Assembly (NCBI GenBank): GCA_964383365.1
Contig: CAYLHF010000029.1
Location: 1 to 37,141, forward strand
Origin: CAYLHF01 sp964383365
GTDB taxonomy: Bacteria; Bacteroidota; Rhodothermia; Rhodothermales; UBA10348
Direction: 5' to 3'
Length of the DNA: 37,141 bases
Shown: positions 25,466 to 35,095 of the stretch, piece after piece
How the letters are laid out: the number at the start of each line of letters is the position of its first letter
Position numbering within the stretch: position 1 is the stretch's first letter
Notes under the pieces: model-generated
Told to the model about the DNA's origin: nothing
Database searches by the model: none
Seen by the model: only the letters and a program-made list of their open reading frames with translations
Position numbers and translations under genes: made by a program

Positions 25466-25764
25466 AGTCATTGACGATCACAGAGCGCTTGGGGCTGGTA
25501 GCCTACCGAAATCAGGGAAGATCGGACGCACGCCCCCATATCGAGGTCGATACATCGATCTGTAACGATGGGTGTCCGCACCAGTGTACGACGTACGTTT
25601 GTCCGGCCAAATGCTATACACTCGACGATGCGGGAGCGGTACACTTTCAATTCGAAGACTGTATCGAATGCGGAACGTGTATGTACGCGTGTGATCAAGG
25701 AGCCGTAACGTGGGAGTATCCCGACCCTGAATCCGGGCGCGGTGTCAACTATTCGTTTGGATAG
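25462..25764 (+). CDS. fixX: FixX-type ferredoxin-like protein
   Basis: This 100-residue ferredoxin-like protein carries nine cysteines: 34, 38, 42, 47 and 51 in the first group, and 67, 70, 73 and 77 in CIECGTCMYAC. FixX takes electrons from the flavin subunit and hands them to quinone. The start is TTG at 25462, overlapping the fixC stop by four bases in a TTGA arrangement; no ATG lies near. The overlap shows tight coupling with fixC. A weak terminator follows at 25774-25801. Confidence 0.9.
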   Translation: MKSLTITERLGLVAYRNQGRSDARPHIEVDTSICNDGCPHQCTTYVCPAKCYTLDDAGAVHFQFEDCIECGTCMYACDQGAVTWEYPDPESGRGVNYSFG

Positions 25765-25773
25765 CGTCTCGCC

Positions 25774-25801
25774 CTGACCGTCCGTGTTCAGTCAGTTTTT
25801 T
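25774..25801 (+). terminator. Possible weak intrinsic terminator of the fix operon
   Basis: CTGAC (25774-25778) and GTCAG (25791-25795) form a 5-bp stem with a 12-base loop, followed by six T residues. The stem is short, so this is a modest candidate. It overlaps the end of the converging clpC gene, whose stop is at 25792-25794. Confidence 0.35.
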
Positions 25802-28572
25802 CGACTCGACTCTTCACCGGCGTCCGCAGCAGAAGCATCGTTGTCTGATGAACCCTTTCCTTTTGCAACCGGTTCTTTCGAAGCGGATTCTTTTGCTGTG
25901 GGCTCTTTCTTCGGCTTTCCTTTTGCCTGTCCACCATTGGAAGGTGAATCTTTCGGGCCCGGGCCGTTGGATCCGTTCGTCCCGTCAGTGGCTTTCCCCG
26001 GCGTATTTTTTTCCGACGATTTCGCAGTAGCGGCAGTCTTGGTCTTACGAGCAGGCTTTTTCTTCTTTTGAAACGTCAGTTCGCCTTTGTCCTTTTTCGT
26101 GTCGTAGGTGATAACGAGCGTTTCATTCTCCCCCAGATCGTGCCCCAGAATGGCCTCAGCCATCGGGTCTTCGATGTATTTCTGGATGGCTCTGCGGAGG
26201 GGACGTGCGCCGAACTTGACATCGTACCCCTTCTCGACGAGGAAACGCCTGGCGGACTCCTTAAGGTCGACAGACACGCCCACTTCAGACGCCCGGGCGA
26301 ACAGTTCCGTCGCCATCAGATCAATAATATGATAGATGTGCTCTTTTTCGAGCGGATGGAAGACGATTACATCGTCAATCCGGTTAAGAAACTCCGGGTT
26401 GAATACCCTTTTCAGCGCATCCTCGACCGTGCTCTTTAGCGACTGGTAATTGAAATCGGTGTCGGATTGATTGAAACCAATGCCCTTTCCAAGATTTTTG
26501 ATATCCCGGGCGCCGATATTGGACGTCATCACGATAATCGTATTGCGAAAATCGACTTTTCGTCCCAGTCCATCGGTTAACACCCCGTCGTCGAGAACCT
26601 GAAGGAGAATGTTGAACACGTCCGGGTGGGCCTTCTCGATTTCGTCCAGAAGGACCACAGAGTACGGTTTTCTACGAACCTTCTCGGTGAGTTGACCACC
26701 TTCTTCGTAGCCGACGTATCCGGGGGGTGCACCTACGAGACGGCTGACAGAAAACTTCTCCATATACTCGCTCATATCGACGCGGATCAGCGCATCCTGC
26801 GAGTCAAATAAATACTCAGTCAGTTTCTTGGCGAGTTCCGTCTTTCCCACGCCGGTCGGGCCCAGAAAAATAAACGTTCCGATGGGTCGCTTGGGATCTT
26901 TGAGTCCAGCGCGGGTCCGCCGAATGGAGCGTGACAGCTTGCGAATGGCTTCTTCCTGTCCAACGACAGACAGGGCCAACTCTTCTTCCATCCGGAGCAG
27001 TTTCTTCGTCTCCGGTTCCGAGATCTTGTCTACCGGCACTCCGGTCATCATCGCCACCACTTCGGCGATATCCTGGGAAGAAACCTCGTGAACCTCGGTA
27101 ACCGCTTTGGCTTCCCAGGCGACCTTGGCAGATTCCAGATCTTCATGGAGCTTCTTCTCGCTGTCCCTCAGACGTGCGGCCTCTTCAAACCGCTGACTTT
27201 TGACAACCCTGTTTTTTTCATCGCGAATCTTTTCGATGTCCTTTTCGAGTGCGATGATGGATTCTGGAACACGAATGTTCTTCAGATGAACGCGAGCACC
27301 GGCCTCGTCCATGACATCGATGGCTTTGTCCGGTAGATACCGATCCGAGATGTAGCGCTCGGCCAGCTTTACCGTGAGTAAAACAGATTCTTCCGTATAC
27401 AGAACGTTGTGGTGGGCCTCGTACTTATCCTTGATGTTGACCAGAATCTCGATCGTTTCTTCCGGGGTTGCCGGATCGACCAGAATCTTCTGAAATCGGC
27501 GATCGAGAGCGCCATCCTTTTCGATATGTTGTCTGTATTCATCGAGCGTCGTCGCACCGATGCACTGTATCTCGCCTCGAGCCAGTGCAGGCTTGAACAT
27601 GTTCGAAGCGTCGAGACTGCCGGACGCACCACCGGCACCGACAATTGTATGAAGTTCATCGATAAACAGGATGACATCCGGACTCTTTTCCAATTCGTTC
27701 ATGACGGCCTTCATCCGTTCCTCGAACTGCCCCCGGTACTTTGTCCCCGCGACGAGGGCGGCAAGGTCCAGAGTTACGACCCGTTTGTCGAACAGGACAC
27801 GGCTCACCTTACGCTGAGTGATCCGCATGGCCAGGCCTTCTGCGATGGCCGTCTTTCCAACCCCTGGTTCCCCGATCAGAACGGGATTGTTTTTCTTGCG
27901 CCGGCTCAGCACTTGTGCGACTCGCTCAATCTCTTTCTCTCGACCGACGACCGGATCCATCTTGCCTTCTTCCGCTAATTGGGTCAGATCACGTCCAAAA
28001 TTGTCGAGAACCGGCGTCTTCGTCTTTTCCATCTTTCCACGCTCTTTTGATCCAGAGGAGGAGGATTTTCCCGATCCGCTACTCTTCCCGCCAGAACTAC
28101 CCGAGCTGCTGGAACTGGCCCGCGGAGAAGATTTACCGCTGATGATCGTGTCTAGTTCTGACCTGACGGCATCATACGTAACCGAGTACCCCTGCTGCAT
28201 GATCTGAGCGGCCAGGTTCTCATCGTCCCGCAGGAGACTCAGCAGTAGATGCTCTGTACCGATGACATCACTCTTGTAGAGTTTTGCTTCCAGATACGTG
28301 ATTTTGAGCACTTTCTCTGCCTGTTTCGTCAGAGGAATGTTTCCGACCGTAAGGGTTCCACCCGTACTTCGGACCGTCTCTTCGACAGACTTCTTCAATT
28401 TGAACAGGTCGCACCCGAGATTGCGGAGAATTTTTACGGCAATTCCTTCCCCTTCCCGGATGATGCCGAGCAGAAGGTGCTCAGTGCCTATATAATCGTG
28501 ACCGAGGCGAATCGCTTCTTCTCTACTGTAGGAGATTACGTCGCGGACCCTGTTAGAAAAATTACCTTCCAT
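25792..28572 (-). CDS. clpC: ClpC-type AAA+ unfoldase with long C-terminal tail
   Basis: ClpC unfolds proteins and feeds them to the ClpP protease. The 926-residue protein has an N-domain with two Clp repeats (residues about 1-145), a Ser/Gly-rich linker at 146-182, AAA+ domain 1 (Walker A GEPGVGKT at 234-241), a UVR-containing middle domain, AAA+ domain 2 (Walker A GPTGVGKT at 571-578) and a ClpC C-terminal domain ending near 835. The final ~90 residues (836-926) are Lys, Gly, Ser, Pro and Asp-rich and seem disordered; usual ClpC is about 810-850. The Ser/Gly linker is also longer than normal. It lies 62 bases after an A-type Fe-S carrier gene on the same strand. Confidence 0.95.
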   Translation of the reverse strand: MEGNFSNRVRDVISYSREEAIRLGHDYIGTEHLLLGIIREGEGIAVKILRNLGCDLFKLKKSVEETVRSTGGTLTVGNIPLTKQAEKVLKITYLEAKLYKSDVIGTEHLLLSLLRDDENLAAQIMQQGYSVTYDAVRSELDTIISGKSSPRASSSSSGSSGGKSSGSGKSSSSGSKERGKMEKTKTPVLDNFGRDLTQLAEEGKMDPVVGREKEIERVAQVLSRRKKNNPVLIGEPGVGKTAIAEGLAMRITQRKVSRVLFDKRVVTLDLAALVAGTKYRGQFEERMKAVMNELEKSPDVILFIDELHTIVGAGGASGSLDASNMFKPALARGEIQCIGATTLDEYRQHIEKDGALDRRFQKILVDPATPEETIEILVNIKDKYEAHHNVLYTEESVLLTVKLAERYISDRYLPDKAIDVMDEAGARVHLKNIRVPESIIALEKDIEKIRDEKNRVVKSQRFEEAARLRDSEKKLHEDLESAKVAWEAKAVTEVHEVSSQDIAEVVAMMTGVPVDKISEPETKKLLRMEEELALSVVGQEEAIRKLSRSIRRTRAGLKDPKRPIGTFIFLGPTGVGKTELAKKLTEYLFDSQDALIRVDMSEYMEKFSVSRLVGAPPGYVGYEEGGQLTEKVRRKPYSVVLLDEIEKAHPDVFNILLQVLDDGVLTDGLGRKVDFRNTIIVMTSNIGARDIKNLGKGIGFNQSDTDFNYQSLKSTVEDALKRVFNPEFLNRIDDVIVFHPLEKEHIYHIIDLMATELFARASEVGVSVDLKESARRFLVEKGYDVKFGARPLRRAIQKYIEDPMAEAILGHDLGENETLVITYDTKKDKGELTFQKKKKPARKTKTAATAKSSEKNTPGKATDGTNGSNGPGPKDSPSNGGQAKGKPKKEPTAKESASKEPVAKGKGSSDNDASAADAGEESSRKN

Positions 28573-28634
28573 ATCTGCTCTGTTCGAAAACCTACGTAAT
28601 CGGTTACGGATAAGATGTTAATAACAAAAAAGTG

Positions 28635-28994
28635 TCAGGCGGAGAAACTGGATCCGCACCCACACGTCTGCGTCGCATTAGGGTTCTCGAATGTGAATCC
28701 CCGGGCATCAAGACCGTCCTGGTAGTCAACGGTCGTGCCCATAAGATATAATCCCTGTCGCTTGTCCATGAACACCAGGAGGCCGTCGACTTCAAATTCT
28801 ATGTCGTGCTCCCTTTTACGGTCGAAACCGAGGATATAACTCATACCCGAGCATCCTCCGCCGCGAACACCCACCCGCAGGCTGAAGCCCTCCGGAATGT
28901 CTTTCTCATCGAGAAGATGTTGAATCTCTGATTTCGCCAGGTCGGTGAAGTATACCGGCGAGGCAGGTGCCGTCTGGGGTTCCCTGTTGGACAT
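28635..28994 (-). CDS. IscA/ErpA-like A-type Fe-S carrier
   Basis: This 119-residue HesB/IscA-fold protein has the three cluster-binding cysteines at Cys48 (GGGCSGMSY), Cys111 and Cys113 (CGCGSSF). The family core LAKSEIQHLL, MDKRQGLYLMGTTVDY and GFTFENPNA is intact. It is the second A-type carrier of the window, and resembles the classical IscA/ErpA motif more than the one by sufB. The two may serve different targets. Its stop is 62 bases from the clpC start; whether they are co-transcribed is unclear. Symbol left empty because IscA, SufA and ErpA cannot be told apart by eye. Confidence 0.9.
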   Translation of the reverse strand: MSNREPQTAPASPVYFTDLAKSEIQHLLDEKDIPEGFSLRVGVRGGGCSGMSYILGFDRKREHDIEFEVDGLLVFMDKRQGLYLMGTTVDYQDGLDARGFTFENPNATQTCGCGSSFSA

Positions 28995-29108
28995 TTCAGA
29001 AGATTGCTCGTGGATAAGGGATGTGAATATGCCAGCGACCGATGCAACGATGCCCGTATTGGGCAGTTCCGGTTTGCAGTAGAAGAATGAGCGTGTCTCT
29101 TACACTCG

Positions 29109-31415
29109 CTACCAGATCAGGCCGACCGCCTTCTTCAGTCCGGGCTGAGCCGAGTCAACTCCGGGAGGTACGAACAGGATATAGAAGCCCGGAGGAAGTC
29201 GCCGTCCGTCGAACCCGGACCCGTCCCATATGAAGATCAATGCTTCGCCCGGTACCGGGAATAATTTCTTCACTTGCCGACCGGCGAGATCATAGATCGT
29301 TAAGACCGACCCAAAGGAGGAGATGTAGCCCGTCAGCGAGATTTCCATCCGGTCGTCTCGACCATTGTTGTCTGGCGAAATGGTTTCTGGCGAGATCTTC
29401 CACCCGCCAGGCCGTGCCGACGGGGTACTGGTGACGTTCGTACGGTTGAGAGCTACTGAATTGGTCCGGGCTGGTGTAGCGCCACCGTCTGCCAGGCTGG
29501 TGGTCCAATTGTCCGGTGACGTGGACGAGGCTCGGAGATCGATTCGCTCGAGAGAGACACCTTTTGATGATGCGATTGAAGGATGATGCCAGGAACGGCG
29601 GTAAAACAACTCGTCCAGCAGCCCCCCGGTGTTCGACATCAGTCGTAGGAGTGCTCCTTCGGATGGAAGATTCAGATGAACTCGGAGGGGAATGATGCCG
29701 TAATCAATGTGGGTCGACTGAAATCCCGTCGTGAGAAACACCTCCGGGCGCTCGGCGATATCACCTACGGTCGGTGGGATGTAGGCAATGACGGTCAAAT
29801 CTCCCGGCAGCACAATGGTGGGTCGGTATACGAGCCGAATGGAGTCCGGAAGAAGCTGGCCGCCTCTCTCGCGCAACAGATAGACACCGTTGATATCGAT
29901 CGGTCCGTCCGATATGTTGGCGAGTTCAACGAATTCGGTCTGGTCGGGGCGCGAGTCATTCAGATCCGCTATTGGATCCACCATAAGCTCGTTGAACAGG
30001 ATCGCGTACTCGCTTGCCGACGGTCCCGGACGCTGACCCTGGTACGGCAAGCCGGGTGTTGCGCCCGAAACGGTTGTCGTCGACGTCCAGCAGAACGCCG
30101 GATTCGTTGACACGCAATTCCGAACGAGTGCCAGTGACCGGCCTCGGTTCGTGAGCCACCTTTTATCATGCCAGTCGGGAGAATAGGATATTGAATCAAT
30201 GACGCTCGTCCCGGGGGCGTCCGGATGGTTTAGACCGGATTCATGTGATTCGAGCACCACATCCATTCCGGTATTCACCAGACCCAGCGATGTACCCGAT
30301 TGCGGAAGGAGCACGAAAGGAAGCTCGGCCGTGATGGTCGCCGGATACGAGCTTTCGAGGCTCGATTCATGATTCTGAAGATCCATTCTGGCCTTCACAG
30401 GCTCATTGTAGATAACGGCAAGGCCGTTCGAGGGGAGAACGTGGACAGTGGAACCTAAATCGAAAGAGCGCGAAGTCTTGACCGCAGATGTGCGGGTGAG
30501 GAGGGAGAGACCGGACAATGCAACGGAATAATCGGCGCGATTACATAGTTCGATATACTCTGGATCACTCGAAACGCCGGTGTCAGGATCATACATGATT
30601 TCGTTGATACGAATGTCTCCGGGGCGGGGCCGCAGGGCAATCGGGCGGGAGACAGGAACGATTTCATTTCCGGCCCAGTCCACAACGCCGGAGACAGAAA
30701 CCGACGCGGCACCTCCCTCTGAGCGGAGGGATATCATCGATGAGTGAATGCTCATCGAGTCCCCTGGAACGGGATGGGAATCGATGCGAATGATGGCGAG
30801 ACCCGAATTCAATGGTGGAATGGGTTCGGAAAAGAAGAGCTGTATCAGGTTCGGATCACGAAAGGCGGCGGCATCCAGGTCAGGAGCCTCGGTGTCGGGA
30901 AGAAATACCGAGTTGACGTAGCCCGGTGTTGATCCGTCGGGATTGGTGCTGGGCGACCAATTGTCTGCAAGAAATGCGGGTTTCGCCGGGTCGATACGCT
31001 CGAGCGATCGCCCCCGTTCATACGATACCTCCGAATATGTGAGCGAATCGACCACGTTCCCGTTCAGACGAAGAGACATGCGATCTCCACTGTTGTTGAG
31101 GGATGGCCAGGGAGATACGTCGATCAACGGCGCCCCCGCCTGTCCCTCAAATCGGTCCGTATCGGGTACGAGTACGATATATTCGCCCGGGTGCATGGTT
31201 GCGGACGGGGCGGCACCGGCAGATCCGTCCAAATCGCGGGCGTCGGAAATCGTGAGTTGATCCAGACGGACGACCTCCGGACCACCGTTATACAACTCGA
31301 TGAATTCCGACGCGCCTCCATCGGGGGCAATCTGGAGTTCGTTGATAACTATCGTGGTAACCGGGCTCGGAACACTCTGAAGGGCGAAAAACAGGATCAA
31401 AAGATACGCGGACAC
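29109..31415 (-). CDS. Lamin-tail domain surface protein with T9SS-like C-terminus
   Basis: This 768-residue exported protein has a signal-like N-terminus and at least three lamin-tail (LTD) domains: near residue 22 (VINELQIAPDGGASEFIELYN), near 275 (INEIMYDPDTG...EYIELCN) and near 475 (LFNELMVDPIAD...EFVELAN). Between the first two an Ig-like segment carries the EAPDLDAA...IQLFFSEP pattern. The end has SPETISPDNNGRDD, then IYDLAGRQVKKL, FIWDGSGFDGRRLPPGFY; such segments close many exported proteins of Bacteroidota and often direct them to the type IX secretion pathway. The start is GTG at 31415, with no clear ribosome binding site. Probable role is cell-surface attachment; the substrate or partner is unknown. 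Confidence 0.75.
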   Translation of the reverse strand: MSAYLLILFFALQSVPSPVTTIVINELQIAPDGGASEFIELYNGGPEVVRLDQLTISDARDLDGSAGAAPSATMHPGEYIVLVPDTDRFEGQAGAPLIDVSPWPSLNNSGDRMSLRLNGNVVDSLTYSEVSYERGRSLERIDPAKPAFLADNWSPSTNPDGSTPGYVNSVFLPDTEAPDLDAAAFRDPNLIQLFFSEPIPPLNSGLAIIRIDSHPVPGDSMSIHSSMISLRSEGGAASVSVSGVVDWAGNEIVPVSRPIALRPRPGDIRINEIMYDPDTGVSSDPEYIELCNRADYSVALSGLSLLTRTSAVKTSRSFDLGSTVHVLPSNGLAVIYNEPVKARMDLQNHESSLESSYPATITAELPFVLLPQSGTSLGLVNTGMDVVLESHESGLNHPDAPGTSVIDSISYSPDWHDKRWLTNRGRSLALVRNCVSTNPAFCWTSTTTVSGATPGLPYQGQRPGPSASEYAILFNELMVDPIADLNDSRPDQTEFVELANISDGPIDINGVYLLRERGGQLLPDSIRLVYRPTIVLPGDLTVIAYIPPTVGDIAERPEVFLTTGFQSTHIDYGIIPLRVHLNLPSEGALLRLMSNTGGLLDELFYRRSWHHPSIASSKGVSLERIDLRASSTSPDNWTTSLADGGATPARTNSVALNRTNVTSTPSARPGGWKISPETISPDNNGRDDRMEISLTGYISSFGSVLTIYDLAGRQVKKLFPVPGEALIFIWDGSGFDGRRLPPGFYILFVPPGVDSAQPGLKKAVGLIW

Positions 31416-31548
31416 GGCTCTGGAATGCTGCGGAGATTTGACCCCTTAGAGACGTGCGCGCTACAGTTGTAACACTTATCAGGCTGTCAGAACGATCCGA
31501 TCAGGGCGTAACGTTTTCGCGGAACGGCCTGTCGGTGGGGGATGGACG

Positions 31549-32784
31549 CTACGCCTCGCTCCCGTTGCGGTCTGGAAGCAGGGTAGCGATCAGGACGCGC
31601 GACATGAGTGCAACCGTTGGAGCGAGCGCTCCTTCGTCGATATCAAACAGAGCAGAATGCAATGTGTGAGCGGTTCCGGGACCGGACATTGTCCCTACCC
31701 GCAAGAGCATTCCTGGAGCATGATCCAGGAAATGTGCAAAGTCCTCGGCACCCATACTTGGCACGGGAATCTCAAAAATCGCCTCTTTACCAAGCGTGCC
31801 AATAATGGATGAGCGTACGATAGAAACGAGTCCTCCATCGTTAATTACCGGTGGGGAGCCGTCATCAAAATCGACCGTGACGTCCGCATCATAGATGGAT
31901 GCGATCCGTTCGGCTGTCTTGACAATGAATGACTTGAGCGCGGCGCGGTCCTCGTGCTGCCGACATCGGTACGTACCCCCAAACTCAGCCATCGATGGAA
32001 TGACATTGTATGCCTCTCCGGCCAGAAATCTGCATACGGTAAAAACAGTTCCATGGCGCGCATCATTGATGCGGCCGCTCTGCTGATACAATACGTTCAT
32101 GATCTGACTGGCGACCCAGATCGTATCTGTTGACTGATGCGGCCTGGCGGAGTGCCCGGTCGAGTCTGCGATAACTCGAACCCTGAATCGATCGGCAGAA
32201 GCAGTGATGGCGCCTGTGATCAGACCGTAAACGCCAGTGTGGAGTGTCGGGTCAACATGCGAGGCGTATACCGAAGAAACTCCGTCCATGACGCCAGCCT
32301 CGATCATCTGGGGGGCACCGCTGGGGATTCCTTCTTCGTTTGGCTGAAAGAAAATCCGAACGGTACCATGCAAAAGATGGCGCATCTGGGCAAGCGAAAG
32401 CGCGATGCCAAGGGCTATCGTCGAGTGTGCATCATGACCGCAGAGGTGCGCGACTTCGGGAACAGTCGAGGCGTAGGCGACGGATTTTTCATCCTGGATC
32501 GGAAGCGCATCGATATCTGCGCGATACGCGATGAGGGGGCCGTCATGATCTCCGTGTATGTCGACCCAAAGTCCGGTCTTGGCTACCGGCCCGGTAACCT
32601 CAAGGCCGTTGGCCTCCAACACGTTGCGGATATACGCAGACGTATTGACTTCATGTAGACCCACTTCAGGATTACGATGTAGATGGCGCCTGATTTGGCT
32701 CAGGTAGGCGGCAAAATCCTCGGACACGGATCCGGGATCCAAACTCCCGGTTACCTCGCGTCTGAGGTCGTCAGAAAGTGCCAT
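31549..32784 (-). CDS. M20-family amidohydrolase (hippurate/N-acyl amino acid hydrolase type)
   Basis: This M20D-type metallopeptidase cleaves N-acyl groups from amino acids or related amides. Metal ligands are seen in HLCGHDAHST, the NEEGIPSGA glutamate pair, HVDP and the final MGAEDFAHFLDHAPGMLLRVG segment. Starts are ambiguous: TTG at 32808, ATG at 32796 and ATG at 32784 are in frame; I chose 32784 (411 residues), as it needs no rare start, but 32796 is equal. It lies 133 bases upstream of the lamin-tail gene and about 130 bases after the VWA gene, all on the minus strand. Substrate not clear. Confidence 0.88.
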   Translation of the reverse strand: MALSDDLRREVTGSLDPGSVSEDFAAYLSQIRRHLHRNPEVGLHEVNTSAYIRNVLEANGLEVTGPVAKTGLWVDIHGDHDGPLIAYRADIDALPIQDEKSVAYASTVPEVAHLCGHDAHSTIALGIALSLAQMRHLLHGTVRIFFQPNEEGIPSGAPQMIEAGVMDGVSSVYASHVDPTLHTGVYGLITGAITASADRFRVRVIADSTGHSARPHQSTDTIWVASQIMNVLYQQSGRINDARHGTVFTVCRFLAGEAYNVIPSMAEFGGTYRCRQHEDRAALKSFIVKTAERIASIYDADVTVDFDDGSPPVINDGGLVSIVRSSIIGTLGKEAIFEIPVPSMGAEDFAHFLDHAPGMLLRVGTMSGPGTAHTLHSALFDIDEGALAPTVALMSRVLIATLLPDRNGSEA

Positions 32785-32913
32785 CGTTGCTTGCATGCGC
32801 CAGGACAAAATGGGTCAAAAAATTTTCAATCGGCGCAATATAAAGGGATCGCCGTTCTGAACCGATGGTCGTCCCATAATTTTGATTCTCCTTCACGAAA
32901 CGACAGGATGGGA

Positions 32914-35067
32914 CTACACGAGACCGTATCGCTTACGAAGGAACCACTCGACGGAGAGCAGGACGACGATGGCGATCAGGAACGCATAGTTGCGCCAGAG
33001 CCGTTCCTGCTCTTCTATCTCCTGCCGGACCGGATCCAGACCGTCGAGATCCATCAACGCCGTGGAGAAACCACGCAATTCGGTTCCTACGATTGACGCT
33101 CCATTGGATCGCTGCGCGATTTGTCTCATGAGATTCACATCTGAGTGCGGATCCCGAAACTCGACGGCGAGCGCTCCGACGGAGAAAACTCCAGCGTCGG
33201 TACCCAGAATACGTTCAGCCCTGCGAGCCTCGGCCTTGTAAGAGTACGTTCCTTCCGGAAACGAACCGAGATCAAGTTCATATTGACCGCTACCTACAGG
33301 ACGAAGTGAATACGGAAATACCTCTCCCGACTGATTCCGTATGCGTAACTCGAAGTCAGCATCGGACACCGGGCGCGAGTTTTCGTCGTAGGCCTGACCG
33401 CTGAATTGAACGGGAGTCCCATCGGCAATTCTCGTTTCCGATGGCTGAACGCGGACGGGACGGTCGTCGCGGGCGGTCAAAGCCCACTGAACGAGATTGG
33501 CAAAAACCAGCTTCCACGTGTTCGATGCCTCGGACAGATCTTCCGGGGCATTCGACCATTTCCACATGCCGTTTCCCAGCCACATGACCGATCGGGAGTG
33601 GTGTCGGCGTTCGATCAGAAGCACTGGATCATCGAGTTGGATGCCACGGATCCGGGATGTCGCCAGGGTCTCACTTCCTACACGTGCCTTCCAGCGTGTT
33701 TCATTGATCGTGAGGGGCGGAAGATTGACCCATGGTGAGACGTCGCTTCTATCAGGAATATCAAAAATGGCGTGATCCAGCCCTCGCGAGATCGGCACAA
33801 AACTACCCTGTCCGACGGTGGATCGAATAGTCAGAGGAGTGGCGGGGAGATATTCACCGAAAAAGCTGACGGCCTTCGGTAGATCAATTTGTCGATCCAT
33901 GAAGAATACCAATGGAACGTCATTTTCTATCTGTGCAGCAAGCAGTTGCATGGTGGTGACGTCCGACGTTCCTGTGGGATATCCGATCATCAGGAGTAAG
34001 TCGATTCCATCGAAGATTTCCGCCGTAAGGGATCCTTCATAAAACGTTCCGCCGCGCTTTTGTATCCGGGTTACGAGGTCCGTATCTGTATCTGACGCGA
34101 CCATCCTCCGGATCGCTGCTACATCGGGTGACGGACCACCCGCGACCATGAGTATCTTTCGCTTCCGATCGAGAACCTGAAGCGAGACCATCTCCCGGTT
34201 ATTCCGATACGTTGCCTCGCCGTCAAGACTCGTAAGGACGACGGTGTACTGAAACAGACCGGCATCTTCGGGAACGGTCGTGAGATCGAGTTCCATCTCC
34301 CGTCCGCTCTCCGGGAGTAGAATCTGTTCGGTTGCCAATGGAGTCCCTGCCCGCACCAGCGACACGGCTACCGGGGTGGGTACGAATCCCTCGTTTCGAA
34401 TACGCACTCTGAAGGGAACTTCAGAACCGGCGTATGCTAACTCGTTGGTGAGCACCCGCTGTATCCGAATATCTTTCTGGAGGGTTGTGTCTCCCAACGT
34501 AACGGTGACGATGGGTACGGGAAAGGTTTCAGCTATTCGTCGCGGGTTTCGACCTACCGTATTCCTGCCATCTGAAATCAGGATCACTCCGGAAAAATTT
34601 TCGTCTTCGAGGTGAGATTCCACGAATCCCAACGCCTTGCCGATATCGGTCTGCCCGGACCTGAGCTTGAGCGAGTCGAGTGGATTCTGACTCCGGGTCT
34701 CAGCGCCAAACGCAAACCTTCGGACATCAGCGCCCGGAACCGCGTCGTCGAGCACTCTGCCAACCTGATCCGTGACATCGTCGAGACTGTTTGTTGAATC
34801 ATCAAAGGCGAGCGTCATGCTCTGACTCGTGTCCACCAGAACCGCAATCACGGGAGGCCTGATGGTCTCGATAAGGCGCTTCAGGATGGGTTCTCCCAGC
34901 AGAAACAGAACGATCGTGAGCGCCGACCAGCGCAATAAGCCAAGAAACCATCTACGCCCGGCACCAAGAGCCGGTGTACCGGAGCGATACAACCAATACG
35001 TCAGTCCGGCGGCGAGAATTGCCGAACCGATGAAAAGTGCCAGCGGTTGACCAAATGTCAGGTTCAT
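32914..35067 (-). CDS. VWA-domain membrane protein (BatA-like, CARDB-type repeats)
   Basis: This 717-residue protein has two N-terminal membrane segments (about residues 8-27 and 41-58), then a VWA domain with the MIDAS metal site DTSQS (Asp79, Ser81, Ser83). A CARDB/Ig-like segment follows (IRNEGFVPTPVAVSLVR), then a glutamine-amidotransferase-like fold part and further beta domains, and a final membrane segment near 695-708 (AFLIAIVVLLSVEWFL). The layout matches large VWA membrane proteins of Bacteroidota. Role unknown; VWA domains bind partners through the metal. The gene starts 28 bases after the antiporter stop and may share its transcript. Confidence 0.75.
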   Translation of the reverse strand: MNLTFGQPLALFIGSAILAAGLTYWLYRSGTPALGAGRRWFLGLLRWSALTIVLFLLGEPILKRLIETIRPPVIAVLVDTSQSMTLAFDDSTNSLDDVTDQVGRVLDDAVPGADVRRFAFGAETRSQNPLDSLKLRSGQTDIGKALGFVESHLEDENFSGVILISDGRNTVGRNPRRIAETFPVPIVTVTLGDTTLQKDIRIQRVLTNELAYAGSEVPFRVRIRNEGFVPTPVAVSLVRAGTPLATEQILLPESGREMELDLTTVPEDAGLFQYTVVLTSLDGEATYRNNREMVSLQVLDRKRKILMVAGGPSPDVAAIRRMVASDTDTDLVTRIQKRGGTFYEGSLTAEIFDGIDLLLMIGYPTGTSDVTTMQLLAAQIENDVPLVFFMDRQIDLPKAVSFFGEYLPATPLTIRSTVGQGSFVPISRGLDHAIFDIPDRSDVSPWVNLPPLTINETRWKARVGSETLATSRIRGIQLDDPVLLIERRHHSRSVMWLGNGMWKWSNAPEDLSEASNTWKLVFANLVQWALTARDDRPVRVQPSETRIADGTPVQFSGQAYDENSRPVSDADFELRIRNQSGEVFPYSLRPVGSGQYELDLGSFPEGTYSYKAEARRAERILGTDAGVFSVGALAVEFRDPHSDVNLMRQIAQRSNGASIVGTELRGFSTALMDLDGLDPVRQEIEEQERLWRNYAFLIAIVVLLSVEWFLRKRYGLV

Positions 35068-35095
35068 TGGTAAACACGTCGTTGGTACATCGCAG

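Noticed and set aside
27409..27978. 189-residue plus-strand frame inside clpC
   Set aside because: Antisense shadow of the conserved first AAA+ domain.
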